Below are positions 9,586-18,152 of a stretch of 64,000 bases of DNA, in pieces. Source of the stretch: Prochlorococcus marinus str. MIT 9401 (GTDB lineage: Bacteria; Cyanobacteriota; Cyanobacteriia; PCC-6307; Cyanobiaceae); the NCBI RefSeq assembly GCF_000760095.1, contig NZ_JNAR01000002.1, positions 46,520 to 110,519 on the forward strand, given 5' to 3'. Position 1 is the stretch's first letter. Every line of letters starts with the position of its first letter. The notes beneath the pieces are model-generated. The model searched no databases, was not told where the DNA came from, and saw nothing but the letters and a program-made list of their open reading frames with translations. The position numbers and the translations under genes are program-made.

Positions 9586-10632
9586 ATGACTATAAAAGAT
9601 ATAAATATAGTTGTTACGGGTGCAGCAGGATTTATAGGAGCAGCTTTTGTTGAGAGACTTTTGTCTGAAGGAATAAGAGTTATTGGTATTGATAATTTAA
9701 ATAACTACTATAATATATTACTTAAACAAAAAAGAATTGAAAAAATCGAAAATAAAGATACACGGAATTTATGGAAATTTGCAAAAGTTGATTTAAAGGA
9801 TAAGAAAAAGATAAATGAAATTTTTGAAAAATATAATCCTCAAGTTGTTGTAAATCTAGCGGCACAGGCAGGGGTTAGATATTCTATAGATAATCCAATA
9901 TCTTGTATTGAAAGCAATCTTTTAGGCTTTGTGAATATCCTTGAGGCTTGTCGTAATTATAAAGTTAATCATTTGATATATGCATCAAGTAGTTCTGTAT
10001 ATGGTGGAAATAAGCTATTGCCATTTAGTGAAAGCGATAATGTAGATCATCCTCTAAGTGTGTATGCAGCGACTAAAAAGTCCAATGAAATGTTGGCTCA
10101 TTCATATAGTCATCTTTTTCAAATCCCCTGCACAGGACTACGATTTTTTACTGTTTATGGCCCTTTTGGAAGACCAGATATGGCTCCAATGATATTTGCT
10201 GATTCTATCTTAAGAAACAAAAAAATTAATGTATTTAATAATGGAGATATGTCAAGAGATTTTACTTATATAGATGATGTAGTTGATGCGATTTATAGAT
10301 GTTGCTTTAAACAAACTTTTTCGAATAAATCTTTCTACGACAAGAGGCCTGACCCCTCAACATCTTTTGCTCCTCATAGAATTTTTAATGTAGGAAGTAA
10401 TAATCCAATAAACCTGTTAAATTTTATTGAGAGACTTGAGTTTGAATTTGGTATTAAAGCTTTTAAAAGAATGAAACCTATGCAGATGGGTGACGTTAAG
10501 TCTACATTTGCTAATGTCAACAAGCTTCGAAATTGGGTAGATTATAAGCCAAATACTTCTTTTGAAAAAGGGATACATAATTTTGCAAGTTGGTATAAAG
10601 AATATTTTGAATCAGACTACTATAAGCAGTAA
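9586..10632 (+). CDS. NAD-dependent epimerase, UDP-glucuronate 4-epimerase-like
   Basis: This 348-residue extended SDR protein has TGAAGFIG at residues 11 to 18, the ASSSSVYG serine motif and the YAATK dyad at Tyr160 and Lys164. The segment TVYGPFGRPDMAPMIFADSI is characteristic of the CapI/WcvA group of UDP-glucuronate 4-epimerases (GPWGRPDMA). It would make UDP-galacturonate from UDP-glucuronate, which the Ugd enzyme at 30816 can supply. Other members of this clade act on UDP-GlcNAc, so the substrate is inferred. The gene is followed 7 bp later by the GtrA gene. Confidence 0.88.
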   Translation: MTIKDINIVVTGAAGFIGAAFVERLLSEGIRVIGIDNLNNYYNILLKQKRIEKIENKDTRNLWKFAKVDLKDKKKINEIFEKYNPQVVVNLAAQAGVRYSIDNPISCIESNLLGFVNILEACRNYKVNHLIYASSSSVYGGNKLLPFSESDNVDHPLSVYAATKKSNEMLAHSYSHLFQIPCTGLRFFTVYGPFGRPDMAPMIFADSILRNKKINVFNNGDMSRDFTYIDDVVDAIYRCCFKQTFSNKSFYDKRPDPSTSFAPHRIFNVGSNNPINLLNFIERLEFEFGIKAFKRMKPMQMGDVKSTFANVNKLRNWVDYKPNTSFEKGIHNFASWYKEYFESDYYKQ

Positions 10633-10639
10633 TATTTTA

Positions 10640-11011
10640 ATGATTAATAACCTAAAGAAAAAATTTTTAATTCTAGGATTTTTAAACTTTTTAATAACAA
10701 ATTTTGTACTTCAGATCTTACTGTTTTTATCATCAGTATTGTTTGCAACTCTTGTAAGTCAAGTTATAAATTTGGTTCTTGGTTATTATCTTTATAGTAA
10801 ATATGTATTTTCTATTGAGAAAAATAAAAATAAATTTTTTTTAAGATATTTTCATTTAGCTATTTTTAGTTGGTTTATTAATAATTACTTTATAAATTTA
10901 TTGACTATTAACTTTTTAATAAGTAAAAATATTTCTGCTTTATTAGTAATTCCATTATTAACTTTATTATCTTTCTATACTCAGAAATACTATGTATTTG
11001 CAAAAAAATAA
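10640..11011 (+). CDS. GtrA-family membrane protein
   Basis: This 123-residue protein is almost entirely hydrophobic, with four predicted membrane segments. The GtrA pattern is visible: F..LGFLNFLIT near residue 12, a VSQVINLVLGYYLYSKYVF segment near residue 50, and an aromatic C-terminus. GtrA proteins are proposed flippases of polyprenyl-phosphate-linked sugars used to decorate O-antigen or teichoic acids. I chose the ATG at 10640, 7 bp after the preceding stop, rather than an upstream in-frame ATG at 10562 inside the epimerase gene. It overlaps the next membrane gene by 20 bp, suggesting translational coupling. A GtrB-like glucosyltransferase lies at 15974. Confidence 0.82.
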   Translation: MINNLKKKFLILGFLNFLITNFVLQILLFLSSVLFATLVSQVINLVLGYYLYSKYVFSIEKNKNKFFLRYFHLAIFSWFINNYFINLLTINFLISKNISALLVIPLLTLLSFYTQKYYVFAKK

Positions 11012-12116
11012 AAAATTAAGTAGTTTAAGAATCTTTTTAAATACCTTCTATGTTTTTATATTTTTTAGGATATTAGCAAGTTTTGCAATTTACCTTTTTT
11101 TAAAAGATTATGATAGTAGATTTTTTTCCTTTACTGATCTTGATTTTTATAATTCTGCAGAGGGATTAAATATTTTTAGTCCAAACTATTTTTATAGCAA
11201 ACTAGTAAGTACTATTGGTTATAGTGCTAATACAATGCACGACAATATTTTTATATTTTTTTCATCAATAGTTTCAATAATTTTTGTTTTTCCATATGTA
11301 TTAATTTCTACTAAAGTTTTAAATAAAAAAAGTAGATATTTATTTAATATATTATTAGCTTCTCATCCATATTTAGTTTTATATTCACTTAAGCTTGATT
11401 CAAGTATTTTCCCATTATTAGCAATTTCAATATTTAACTTATATTTATTTTTTAAGAATACTAGAAATTATATATTTTTAATAATTACTTCGACATTATG
11501 TTTGTTTTTAAGAAATTCTTTATTACCTTTTTCAATGCTTATATACATTCTTTTATTTTTTGAAAAAAATAATTTTACAAAAATCCATAAATATTTGATT
11601 TTTGGATCAATGATTTGTACAACTTTTATACTCGTATCACAGATAGGTTATGGAATAGAGTATGTAAATCAAAATTTTGGATGCTTTTCTTTTGAGAATA
11701 TTTCAGAATTTTTCAATCAATATTTTGGAATTAATTTTTCAAAATTTATTTCATTAATAACTACCCCGTTGATACACTTAGGCTTAAATCTTGGAGCAAG
11801 GGAGGCTATCTCTTTATATTGTTTTAACTTGCCAGTTGAAATAGCATCTAGTAGTTTTGTTAACTTATTTTCAACATTAGGTTTCTTTTTATTTCATACT
11901 TTTTTATTAATAAAACTAATCTTTTGGATTAAAATGAATTTCTCTTTAAAAAATTTGATTATATTAATTCCATTTTCAATTTTATTACCAACATTGTATG
12001 GTGCAGCACATATGAGATATTTATTACCTTTAATACCTATGTTATTGTTATGGCAATTTATACCAAAAAGAGAAGAAACTAATTTTTCTTATCTTAAATC
12101 TCAAAAAAACACATAA
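10992..12116 (+). CDS. Polytopic membrane protein, possible Gtr-type or GT39-like transferase
   Basis: This is a 374-residue protein with about nine to ten predicted membrane segments and a long loop after the first one (residues 40 to 75, with SFTDLDFYNSAEG and NYFYSKL). It has no strong named motif. The early acidic loop (FTDLDFY), the multi-span layout and the hydrophilic C-terminus ending LLLWQFIPKREE resemble polyprenyl-phosphate-sugar-dependent GT-C transferases, though no DE/DKPP motif is present. The gene starts inside the 3' end of gtrA, which supports a shared role in transferring a flipped polyprenyl-linked sugar. It could also be a polymerase (Wzy-like), since those are equally divergent. 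The functional call is weak; the gene itself is secure. Confidence 0.6.
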   Translation: MYLQKNKKLSSLRIFLNTFYVFIFFRILASFAIYLFLKDYDSRFFSFTDLDFYNSAEGLNIFSPNYFYSKLVSTIGYSANTMHDNIFIFFSSIVSIIFVFPYVLISTKVLNKKSRYLFNILLASHPYLVLYSLKLDSSIFPLLAISIFNLYLFFKNTRNYIFLIITSTLCLFLRNSLLPFSMLIYILLFFEKNNFTKIHKYLIFGSMICTTFILVSQIGYGIEYVNQNFGCFSFENISEFFNQYFGINFSKFISLITTPLIHLGLNLGAREAISLYCFNLPVEIASSSFVNLFSTLGFFLFHTFLLIKLIFWIKMNFSLKNLIILIPFSILLPTLYGAAHMRYLLPLIPMLLLWQFIPKREETNFSYLKSQKNT

Positions 12117-12126
12117 TACTTTATTC

Positions 12127-12786
12127 ATGAATTATTGGTCAAACTACAATAAAGCCATTATTAATTTGAATAATAAAATTATTATTCATAATCAAAATAA
12201 TAAATTTAATTTTGTAGAGGATTCGTTTTATAACCATATTCATGATATCTTGGCTTTAGTTATTTTAAAAGCTAGCAAAAACGGAAGTTTAAGAGTTTTG
12301 GATTATGGATCTAATATTCTTCCATGGGCAAATTTAAAAAATAAAATCAATATTGATAAATTAAAAGTTTTTATATATGATCCTTTTTGCTCAAATAATA
12401 AATATGAAAGAAACATTGATGATATTCAGATTGATTCAAGCTTGGAATCCATTATGAGCAGAAATTATGATTTATCTATTTTTGGATCTTCTACGCAATA
12501 TATTGAAGGTTTGTTTGAGCTTTTGGAATCAAATAAAAATTTGTTATCCAAATATATTCTCTTTACTCATACACCCCTTTCAATTAAAAAAAATTTTGAA
12601 TCATTGCAGTTTACAGGATATAAAGGGAAACAATACGTTAGATCTATAGATGAATTATTTACCTTTTTTGAAATAAGAGGGTACGAAATAAGTTTTAAAT
12701 CTGTAATTGATAATAAGTTTGCTAGTGTAGAAAAAAAATATTTAGATAGGACTATATATACAAATATTTTATTTTCGAAAAAATAA
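12127..12786 (+). CDS. Putative SAM-dependent methyltransferase (TIGR04325-like)
   Basis: This 219-residue protein has a possible SAM motif I at LRVLDYGSNILPWA near residue 57 and a second acidic strand (VFIYDPFC). The segment FGSSTQYIEGLFELLE, near residue 118, resembles the post-motif region (SS..QYLED...LL) of methyltransferases found beside sugar-synthesis genes in O-antigen clusters. The N-terminal start MNYWSNYNKA is 10 bp downstream of the membrane gene. It would methylate a sugar or peptide-like substituent, but the acceptor is unknown. The 3' end converges on the DegT aminotransferase gene with only a 10-bp gap. The family assignment is from remembered pattern only. Confidence 0.6.
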   Translation: MNYWSNYNKAIINLNNKIIIHNQNNKFNFVEDSFYNHIHDILALVILKASKNGSLRVLDYGSNILPWANLKNKINIDKLKVFIYDPFCSNNKYERNIDDIQIDSSLESIMSRNYDLSIFGSSTQYIEGLFELLESNKNLLSKYILFTHTPLSIKKNFESLQFTGYKGKQYVRSIDELFTFFEIRGYEISFKSVIDNKFASVEKKYLDRTIYTNILFSKK

Positions 12787-12796
12787 TTTTCTAAAA

Positions 12797-13957
12797 TTAC
12801 TCCCATCCCTCATTTATTGTTTTGCATATATTTAGGCAATCTGAATTTTGCATCATATGATGAAGGGGTAAAACTAAATATTTATCTTCTAAGGAATTCA
12901 TATTAGTAAGGTTATTAAGTCTTTTACCAAAAACTGAATATCTATCATTTCTATAATGTACTTGAGCACTTTCTATTCCATTCTCTCTTAATTTTTTCAT
13001 AAGTCCGTATCTATTTCTATTTACTATCACAGTGCATAACCAAGGAACTATATCAAAATCCAAATCCTTATTTGGATAAATCAATTTAATATCATGATGA
13101 TCAATATTATCATGATATATTTTAAATAACTCTTTTCTCTTAAGTATTATTCTGTCAAGATGTTTTAATCCAGATATACCCAAACATGCAGATAAATCTG
13201 TCATTTGATATTTGAATCCTATCTCTTTTATATCATTTTCCCAAGTACCTTTTTGTTTTAATTTCCTATCTATTCCAAACCACCTAATTCTTTTTGCTAA
13301 ATCGTAAAGTTTTTGATCCTTAATGGACAGTAAACCTCCATCAGCAGTTGTAATAGTTTTGATAGCTTGAAAAGAATAGGTTGTAAAATCAGCATATTCA
13401 GCGGGGGACTTTCCTTTTATCTTTGAGCCTAAAGATTGAGCAGAGTCTGAGATTAATTTTAAATTATATTTAACGGCAATTTTTTTTAAATTTATATAAT
13501 CAGCTGGAATACCACCATAATCAACAGAGACAATTGCTTTGGTTCGCGAAGTAATTCTATGTTCAATATCATCCACATTTATATTCATAGTTTCAGGATC
13601 TATATCTGCAAAAACAGGTTTTGCTCTCTCGTATAGGATAGGTAGATTTGTTGCTGTACAAGTGAATACTGGAGTTATAACTTCATCACCCTCTTTTATA
13701 CCAGCTAAAATGTAGGCCAAATGCAGCGAATCAGTCCCACTTCCTGTGGCAACTACATAATTATTAGGACAAATCATTTTCTTAAAAAGGTTTTCAAATT
13801 TATCAACTTTCGGACCTTGTCCTATCCATCTTGATGAGAGAGTATCTAATATTTCATCTTTTGCTTCTGGAGCTATGAATGGATAGAACAATGGGATACC
13901 TTCTTCAGGTTGAAGTATTGGAAATTCATTCATCCCTTTCTGAGAAATATTATGCAT
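12797..13957 (-). CDS. DegT/DnrJ/EryC1/StrS sugar aminotransferase
   Basis: This 386-residue PLP-dependent enzyme has the family landmarks: GSGTDSLHLAYILAGIKEGD near residue 72, FADIDPETMNI, the ISDSAQSLG aspartate motif near 166, and SFQAIKTITTADGG with the Schiff-base lysine near residue 197. It would transaminate a nucleotide-linked keto-deoxy sugar. Candidate substrates made by neighbouring enzymes are dTDP-4-keto-6-deoxyglucose (RfbA/RfbB) and the UDP-4-keto product of the WbpM/PglF-like dehydratase at 18153. A start at Met9 is possible. The next gene upstream on the same strand encodes an ABC exporter 82 bp away. The precise amino sugar is not predictable. Confidence 0.92.
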   Translation of the reverse strand: MHNISQKGMNEFPILQPEEGIPLFYPFIAPEAKDEILDTLSSRWIGQGPKVDKFENLFKKMICPNNYVVATGSGTDSLHLAYILAGIKEGDEVITPVFTCTATNLPILYERAKPVFADIDPETMNINVDDIEHRITSRTKAIVSVDYGGIPADYINLKKIAVKYNLKLISDSAQSLGSKIKGKSPAEYADFTTYSFQAIKTITTADGGLLSIKDQKLYDLAKRIRWFGIDRKLKQKGTWENDIKEIGFKYQMTDLSACLGISGLKHLDRIILKRKELFKIYHDNIDHHDIKLIYPNKDLDFDIVPWLCTVIVNRNRYGLMKKLRENGIESAQVHYRNDRYSVFGKRLNNLTNMNSLEDKYLVLPLHHMMQNSDCLNICKTINEGWE

Positions 13958-14039
13958 AAAACTTTTAAAAATTAAGATAAGTCTAATTTGTAGACTATAA
14001 ATATGGTGATTTTATTCTAAATAATATAAATTTAATTTT

Positions 14040-15797
14040 TCAACAATTACTTTCTAGTTCAATTATTTCATCGCAAAATCCTAATAACGATTTTTTGTGG
14101 CTAACAATGATTATGGTCACTTGGCGCTTTAGGTTTTTAATAGTTTCTATTAAAGATTCTTCAGTCTTTACATCCAATGCACTTGTAAATTCATCAAGAA
14201 TTAGCAAATCGCCACCTTTATATAAAGCTCTAGCAAAACCTATTCTCTGTTTTTGACCTCCACTCAACAAAGCCCCTCTTTCTCCAACATACATATTTAA
14301 ACCATATTTGGTGTTGCGAATTAATGAATCAAGTTGTGAATTTTTTATTGCTTTTAATAATTGCGCATTGTCTATTGAGTCCTTATTTATTCCAAATGCA
14401 ATATTTTCTTGTATTGAATTATCAGAAATAAAGATTTCCTGTGGAACATGAGAAATTCTTGGGAACCATTGCTTCGTATTTCCATTCTCTCCAAATAATA
14501 GTTCCACTCCATCTACTTTAACGGAACCTTTTTGAGGTTTAATCAAGCCCATTATTATATCTATAAGTGTACTCTTGCCAGATCCTGACTTGCCAATAAT
14601 TCCAAGAACTGAGCCTTTTTTTATATTTAAATTTAAATTTTCAATAATATATTTAGGGTTATTTGAATACTTAAAGGAGATTTTTTCTAAAGAAATTTCT
14701 TCTTCAAATTTAAGAATTTTTCGAGATGAGGCGTTAATAAATTCCTGACTTTTACCAGTATGTTTTAATATCTCAACTAAATCTAATATTGAATCTTTAT
14801 TAGTAGAAAGAATGACAAAAGAGGAATAAATTTGTTGTATTACTGGAAGAATTCGCTGCATTCCAAATGCAATAGATCCTAATAAAGGTATTATTGATAA
14901 TTCATTGCCTATATTTTCTTTATACAAAATTGAAGTTACTAATAAAAATATAATTCCAAGAACTTCTAAAATATACTTTGGTGAGCCAGCTATAAAATAA
15001 CTTCTTGCATCTATTATTCTTAAAGACCGATCATTAAAAGTAAATATTTTTAAAAAATAATTTTGACAATTATCAATTATAATATCTCTAATAAATCCAA
15101 GCCCTTCCTGTATTGATTGTGTTTGCGATCTTATTAAAAAAGATCTCTTTTTGCTGATGACTCCAAGTCTTTTTCTAAGTATTAAAGCGAGCAGTAAATA
15201 AAATAAGAGAATAGAGGCTAATGTTGCTGTTGTGATAAAAATATTTATTCCTATTAGTGTAGTGAATATAGAAATTAGAATTATTGCTGAACAAATTATA
15301 TTTATGATGCTTCTTATAGAATCTATTGCTGAATCAATTTTCGTAACAATTAAAGATATCATTTTACTTGTATTATTTTCTAAATGAAATTCATATGGTC
15401 TATATAGAAAACTTGAAAATGTTTTTACTCCTAATTCATTGCCAATAAGTGCGGAAATGAAATCATTTAAATATAAAATTAATAATCTAATTAATGCAGA
15501 TAATGTTAAAAATAAAAGAAAAACGATAAGCATAAAGGTTAACTTATCTAGACTTAAAAAACTAAATTGTAAATCATAAATATTTCTGAGAATGTTATTT
15601 TCAATCTTGCTTTGTGGATTAGCTAGTATTTCTAAAAAAGGAGCAATAGATGTGAGAGTAAAGATTTCACTTATTCCGCTTATAATAATTAGTATGCTTA
15701 AAAATCCGAGTTGACGTTTCCTTTTATTTGAGATATATTTCCATAAATTAAAAGATAAAAAAACATCTAAAAAATTATTTTTTAAAGCCATATTCAT
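14040..15797 (-). CDS. ABC exporter (fused permease-ATPase), PglK/MsbA-like probable glycolipid flippase
   Basis: This 585-residue half-transporter has an N-terminal six-helix membrane domain (residues 30 to 330) and a C-terminal ATPase. Walker A is GKSGSGKST at about residue 402, the signature is LLSGGQKQR near 510, Walker B is DLLILDEFTSALD near 532, and a histidine switch lies in IIIVSHKK. The size and layout match PglK and MsbA. No Wzx flippase appears in the window. Because the gene sits between a sugar aminotransferase and a glycosyltransferase, it most likely flips a lipid-linked oligosaccharide across the inner membrane. Export of a peptide or lipid cannot be excluded. Confidence 0.88.
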   Translation of the reverse strand: MNMALKNNFLDVFLSFNLWKYISNKRKRQLGFLSILIIISGISEIFTLTSIAPFLEILANPQSKIENNILRNIYDLQFSFLSLDKLTFMLIVFLLFLTLSALIRLLILYLNDFISALIGNELGVKTFSSFLYRPYEFHLENNTSKMISLIVTKIDSAIDSIRSIINIICSAIILISIFTTLIGINIFITTATLASILLFYLLLALILRKRLGVISKKRSFLIRSQTQSIQEGLGFIRDIIIDNCQNYFLKIFTFNDRSLRIIDARSYFIAGSPKYILEVLGIIFLLVTSILYKENIGNELSIIPLLGSIAFGMQRILPVIQQIYSSFVILSTNKDSILDLVEILKHTGKSQEFINASSRKILKFEEEISLEKISFKYSNNPKYIIENLNLNIKKGSVLGIIGKSGSGKSTLIDIIMGLIKPQKGSVKVDGVELLFGENGNTKQWFPRISHVPQEIFISDNSIQENIAFGINKDSIDNAQLLKAIKNSQLDSLIRNTKYGLNMYVGERGALLSGGQKQRIGFARALYKGGDLLILDEFTSALDVKTEESLIETIKNLKRQVTIIIVSHKKSLLGFCDEIIELESNC

Positions 15798-15944
15798 TGG
15801 ATGTAATAATTAACATACAGCGATATCAAAAATCCTATTACAGTCTATCTTTAAATGACCTTTCTGTAATAAATTTTTTTAATATAAAATCAAAAAATTA
15901 TTACTTGGTAAATTGATTTGATAATAAATTTTTTAATCAAAATG

Positions 15945-15950
15945 TATAAT
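15945..15950 (+). promoter_or_regulatory. Possible -10 element for the GtrB-like gene
   Basis: TATAAT lies 23 bp upstream of the ATG at 15974 and is directly preceded by TG. A TTGATA at 15918 to 15923 could be a -35 box, but the 21-bp spacing is too long for a standard promoter. The divergent region (15798 to 15973) must contain promoters for both flanking genes. Confidence 0.3.
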
Positions 15951-15973
15951 AAAATTGAAAATAATTTTGCTTT

Positions 15974-16972
15974 ATGAAAGCTTCTATTTCAATAATAGTT
16001 CCCTGTTATAAAGCTAAAAATAAAGTAGGTAAATTTATAGATGAAGTTTTTAGAGTTAGAGATGCAATATCAGACTCATGTAAACTTTTTGTTTATCTTA
16101 TTGATGATTGTTGTCCAGATAAAAGTTTTAAGGAAGTTGGTAAAAGGGAGGGACTATTTATATTTCACTTAGGCAAAAATCAAGGCGTTGGTTTTGCTAC
16201 TTTTTTTGGGTTCAAAAAGGCACTCCAGGATAAGCATGATTTTTTTATAAAAATGGATGCTGATGGACAACATCCAGCAGATTATTTATTTGATTTAATC
16301 CCTTATCTTTTGACTATTTCAGCTAACAAACTTGTCCTTGTCAAAGGTAGTAGATTTTGTATGCCTGTTTCAAATATTGAATCACCTTATTTCAGAAGAT
16401 TAGGCTCTTATTTTCTTGAACCTTTGGCAAGAATCTCATTATCGTATAAAGGCTTAACTGATATAGCTAATGGGTTTATTTCATTGAATAAATTGACTCT
16501 TCTATATTTAATTTCTCCAAAATTTTCTCAGAAAATAGAAAAGCGTTATTTATTTGAATCTAGTCTTTTAAAGGCTTGTAGTAATCTAAACGTGGATATT
16601 CATGAGTTTCATATGGAAGCTATCTATGGTGAAGATTGGGAAAGTGCTATGAATAGCATAGATATGATTGTACCGATTTTAAAATTTTGGATCTTTTCAA
16701 TAGCAAGAAGAATAAATCAACATTATTTTTTAAAATTAAATCTTGGCACACTTTTTTTTATTGCTTCATTTATTAATTTTTTAATAGCATCTATATTTTT
16801 TATTTATAAAATATATCCAAGTATTATCAGTCAAAAATTTGTTTCAGCTGGAAATGCTAATGCATTTGTTGGTTCTATATTAATTACAATAATATTTTTT
16901 ATTTTTTTTGTTTTCTATGACTTATCAAATAGAAAGAAAGTAAGAAAAATCTATTTTAGAAATCGTATCTAA
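15974..16972 (+). CDS. GT2 glycosyltransferase, GtrB/dolichol-phosphate-mannose-synthase-like
   Basis: This 332-residue protein begins with a GT-A domain (SIIVPCYKAKNK, then YLIDDCCPD and the metal site KMDADGQHP near residue 93). It ends with two membrane helices at about residues 255 to 280 and 295 to 320. This is the GtrB layout: a transferase that places a sugar from a nucleotide donor onto polyprenyl phosphate. It pairs logically with the GtrA protein at 10640, although the two genes are 5 kb apart. Residues after the DxD segment (VKGSRF, RRLGSYFL) also match the DPM-synthase group. Its own promoter should lie in the 176-bp divergent spacer. Confidence 0.87.
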   Translation: MKASISIIVPCYKAKNKVGKFIDEVFRVRDAISDSCKLFVYLIDDCCPDKSFKEVGKREGLFIFHLGKNQGVGFATFFGFKKALQDKHDFFIKMDADGQHPADYLFDLIPYLLTISANKLVLVKGSRFCMPVSNIESPYFRRLGSYFLEPLARISLSYKGLTDIANGFISLNKLTLLYLISPKFSQKIEKRYLFESSLLKACSNLNVDIHEFHMEAIYGEDWESAMNSIDMIVPILKFWIFSIARRINQHYFLKLNLGTLFFIASFINFLIASIFFIYKIYPSIISQKFVSAGNANAFVGSILITIIFFIFFVFYDLSNRKKVRKIYFRNRI

Positions 16973-17062
16973 AAATCAAATTTTTTTAAATCTTAATTAT
17001 ACAGCAAAATAATTTTATAAATCTCAACTATTTTTAATAACTTGTTTAAGTTAATACTATAA

Positions 17063-18145
17063 TTGAGTATTGCAATTAAACTTTTGTCTAGATCTTTTAA
17101 AAATATTCTCATAACAGGCGGTTCAGGCTTTATTGGAGGAGCTTTGGTAAGGTATTTTTTAGAAAATACAAATTGCAATATATTTAATTTAGATAAATTA
17201 ACTTACGCCAGCAACCCAGAGAGTATAAATCAATTTATAGATAGCAATAAATCTATAGATAGAAATAGATATAAATTTTTTAAGGCTGATTTAAATCATT
17301 TTTCATCTACAAAAGAGATAATTTCATTATCAGAACCAGACATTATAATGCACTTAGCGGCTGAAAGTCATGTAGATAGATCAATAAAAAATCCAAGCAG
17401 TTTTATATCAAATAATATTTGTGGAACTATAAATTTACTTGAATCTGCTACTGAATATTGGAAAACATTAAGTTATGAAAAATCTTCAAATTTTCTATTT
17501 CATTATATTAGTACGGATGAAGTATTTGGTTCATTAGATGAGGAAGGATTTTTTTCAGAGGTATCAAAATATAATCCGATGAGTCCTTATTCCGCATCTA
17601 AAGCTTCATGTGATCATCTTGTAAGATCTTGGCTAAATACATACGGACTTCCTTCGATTATTACTAATTGCTCAAATAACTTTGGTAAATGGCAAATCCC
17701 TGAAAAGTTAATTCCATTAACAATTTATAAATGTTTAAATCATCAGAATATCCCTATTTATGGAAATGGTCTTAACGTTAGAGACTGGATATATATTGAT
17801 GACCATATTGAGGCTTTATTGATATGTGTGCGAAATGCAAAAGCTGGAGAAACTTTTTGTGTTGGAGGTAACAATCAGTTATCAAACATTAATGTTGTTA
17901 AATCTATTTGTGAGGATCTAGATCAAAAAATTCCATGGGATAAATCTCATAATAGTCTTATTAATTATGTTAAAGATAGAGCTGGACACGATTTTAGATA
18001 TGCCATAGATAATGCAAAAATATCAAAAGATTTACATTGGAAGCCAAGGTATAAATTTAAAAATGCATTATCTTCCACAATAGATTGGTATTTATTAAAT
18101 CAAAATTGGTTGAATGAATCTTTTCTTAGGATTAATAAATTCTAA
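17063..18145 (+). CDS. rfbB: dTDP-glucose 4,6-dehydratase
   Basis: This extended SDR dehydratase shows ITGGSGFIGG near the N-terminus, HLAAESHVDRSI, the STDEVFGSL motif with the catalytic Thr-Asp-Glu, SPYSASKASCDHLV with the Tyr/Lys dyad, and SNNFGKWQIPEKLIP. Together these identify RfbB. It converts dTDP-glucose to dTDP-4-keto-6-deoxyglucose. The matching thymidylyltransferase RfbA is encoded at 29935, but no RfbC or RfbD is in the window. No ATG is available near the start. TTG at 17063 gives an 18-residue lead before the glycine motif, and a second TTG at 17084 would remove seven residues. The 3' end faces the WbpM-like gene with a 7-bp gap. Confidence 0.93.
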   Translation: MSIAIKLLSRSFKNILITGGSGFIGGALVRYFLENTNCNIFNLDKLTYASNPESINQFIDSNKSIDRNRYKFFKADLNHFSSTKEIISLSEPDIIMHLAAESHVDRSIKNPSSFISNNICGTINLLESATEYWKTLSYEKSSNFLFHYISTDEVFGSLDEEGFFSEVSKYNPMSPYSASKASCDHLVRSWLNTYGLPSIITNCSNNFGKWQIPEKLIPLTIYKCLNHQNIPIYGNGLNVRDWIYIDDHIEALLICVRNAKAGETFCVGGNNQLSNINVVKSICEDLDQKIPWDKSHNSLINYVKDRAGHDFRYAIDNAKISKDLHWKPRYKFKNALSSTIDWYLLNQNWLNESFLRINKF

Positions 18146-18152
18146 ATTCATT

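Noticed and set aside
10562..10639. Earlier ATG for the GtrA gene inside the epimerase gene
   Set aside because: It would overlap the epimerase by 71 bp and add a non-conserved soluble leader. The ATG at 10640 gives the normal GtrA length.
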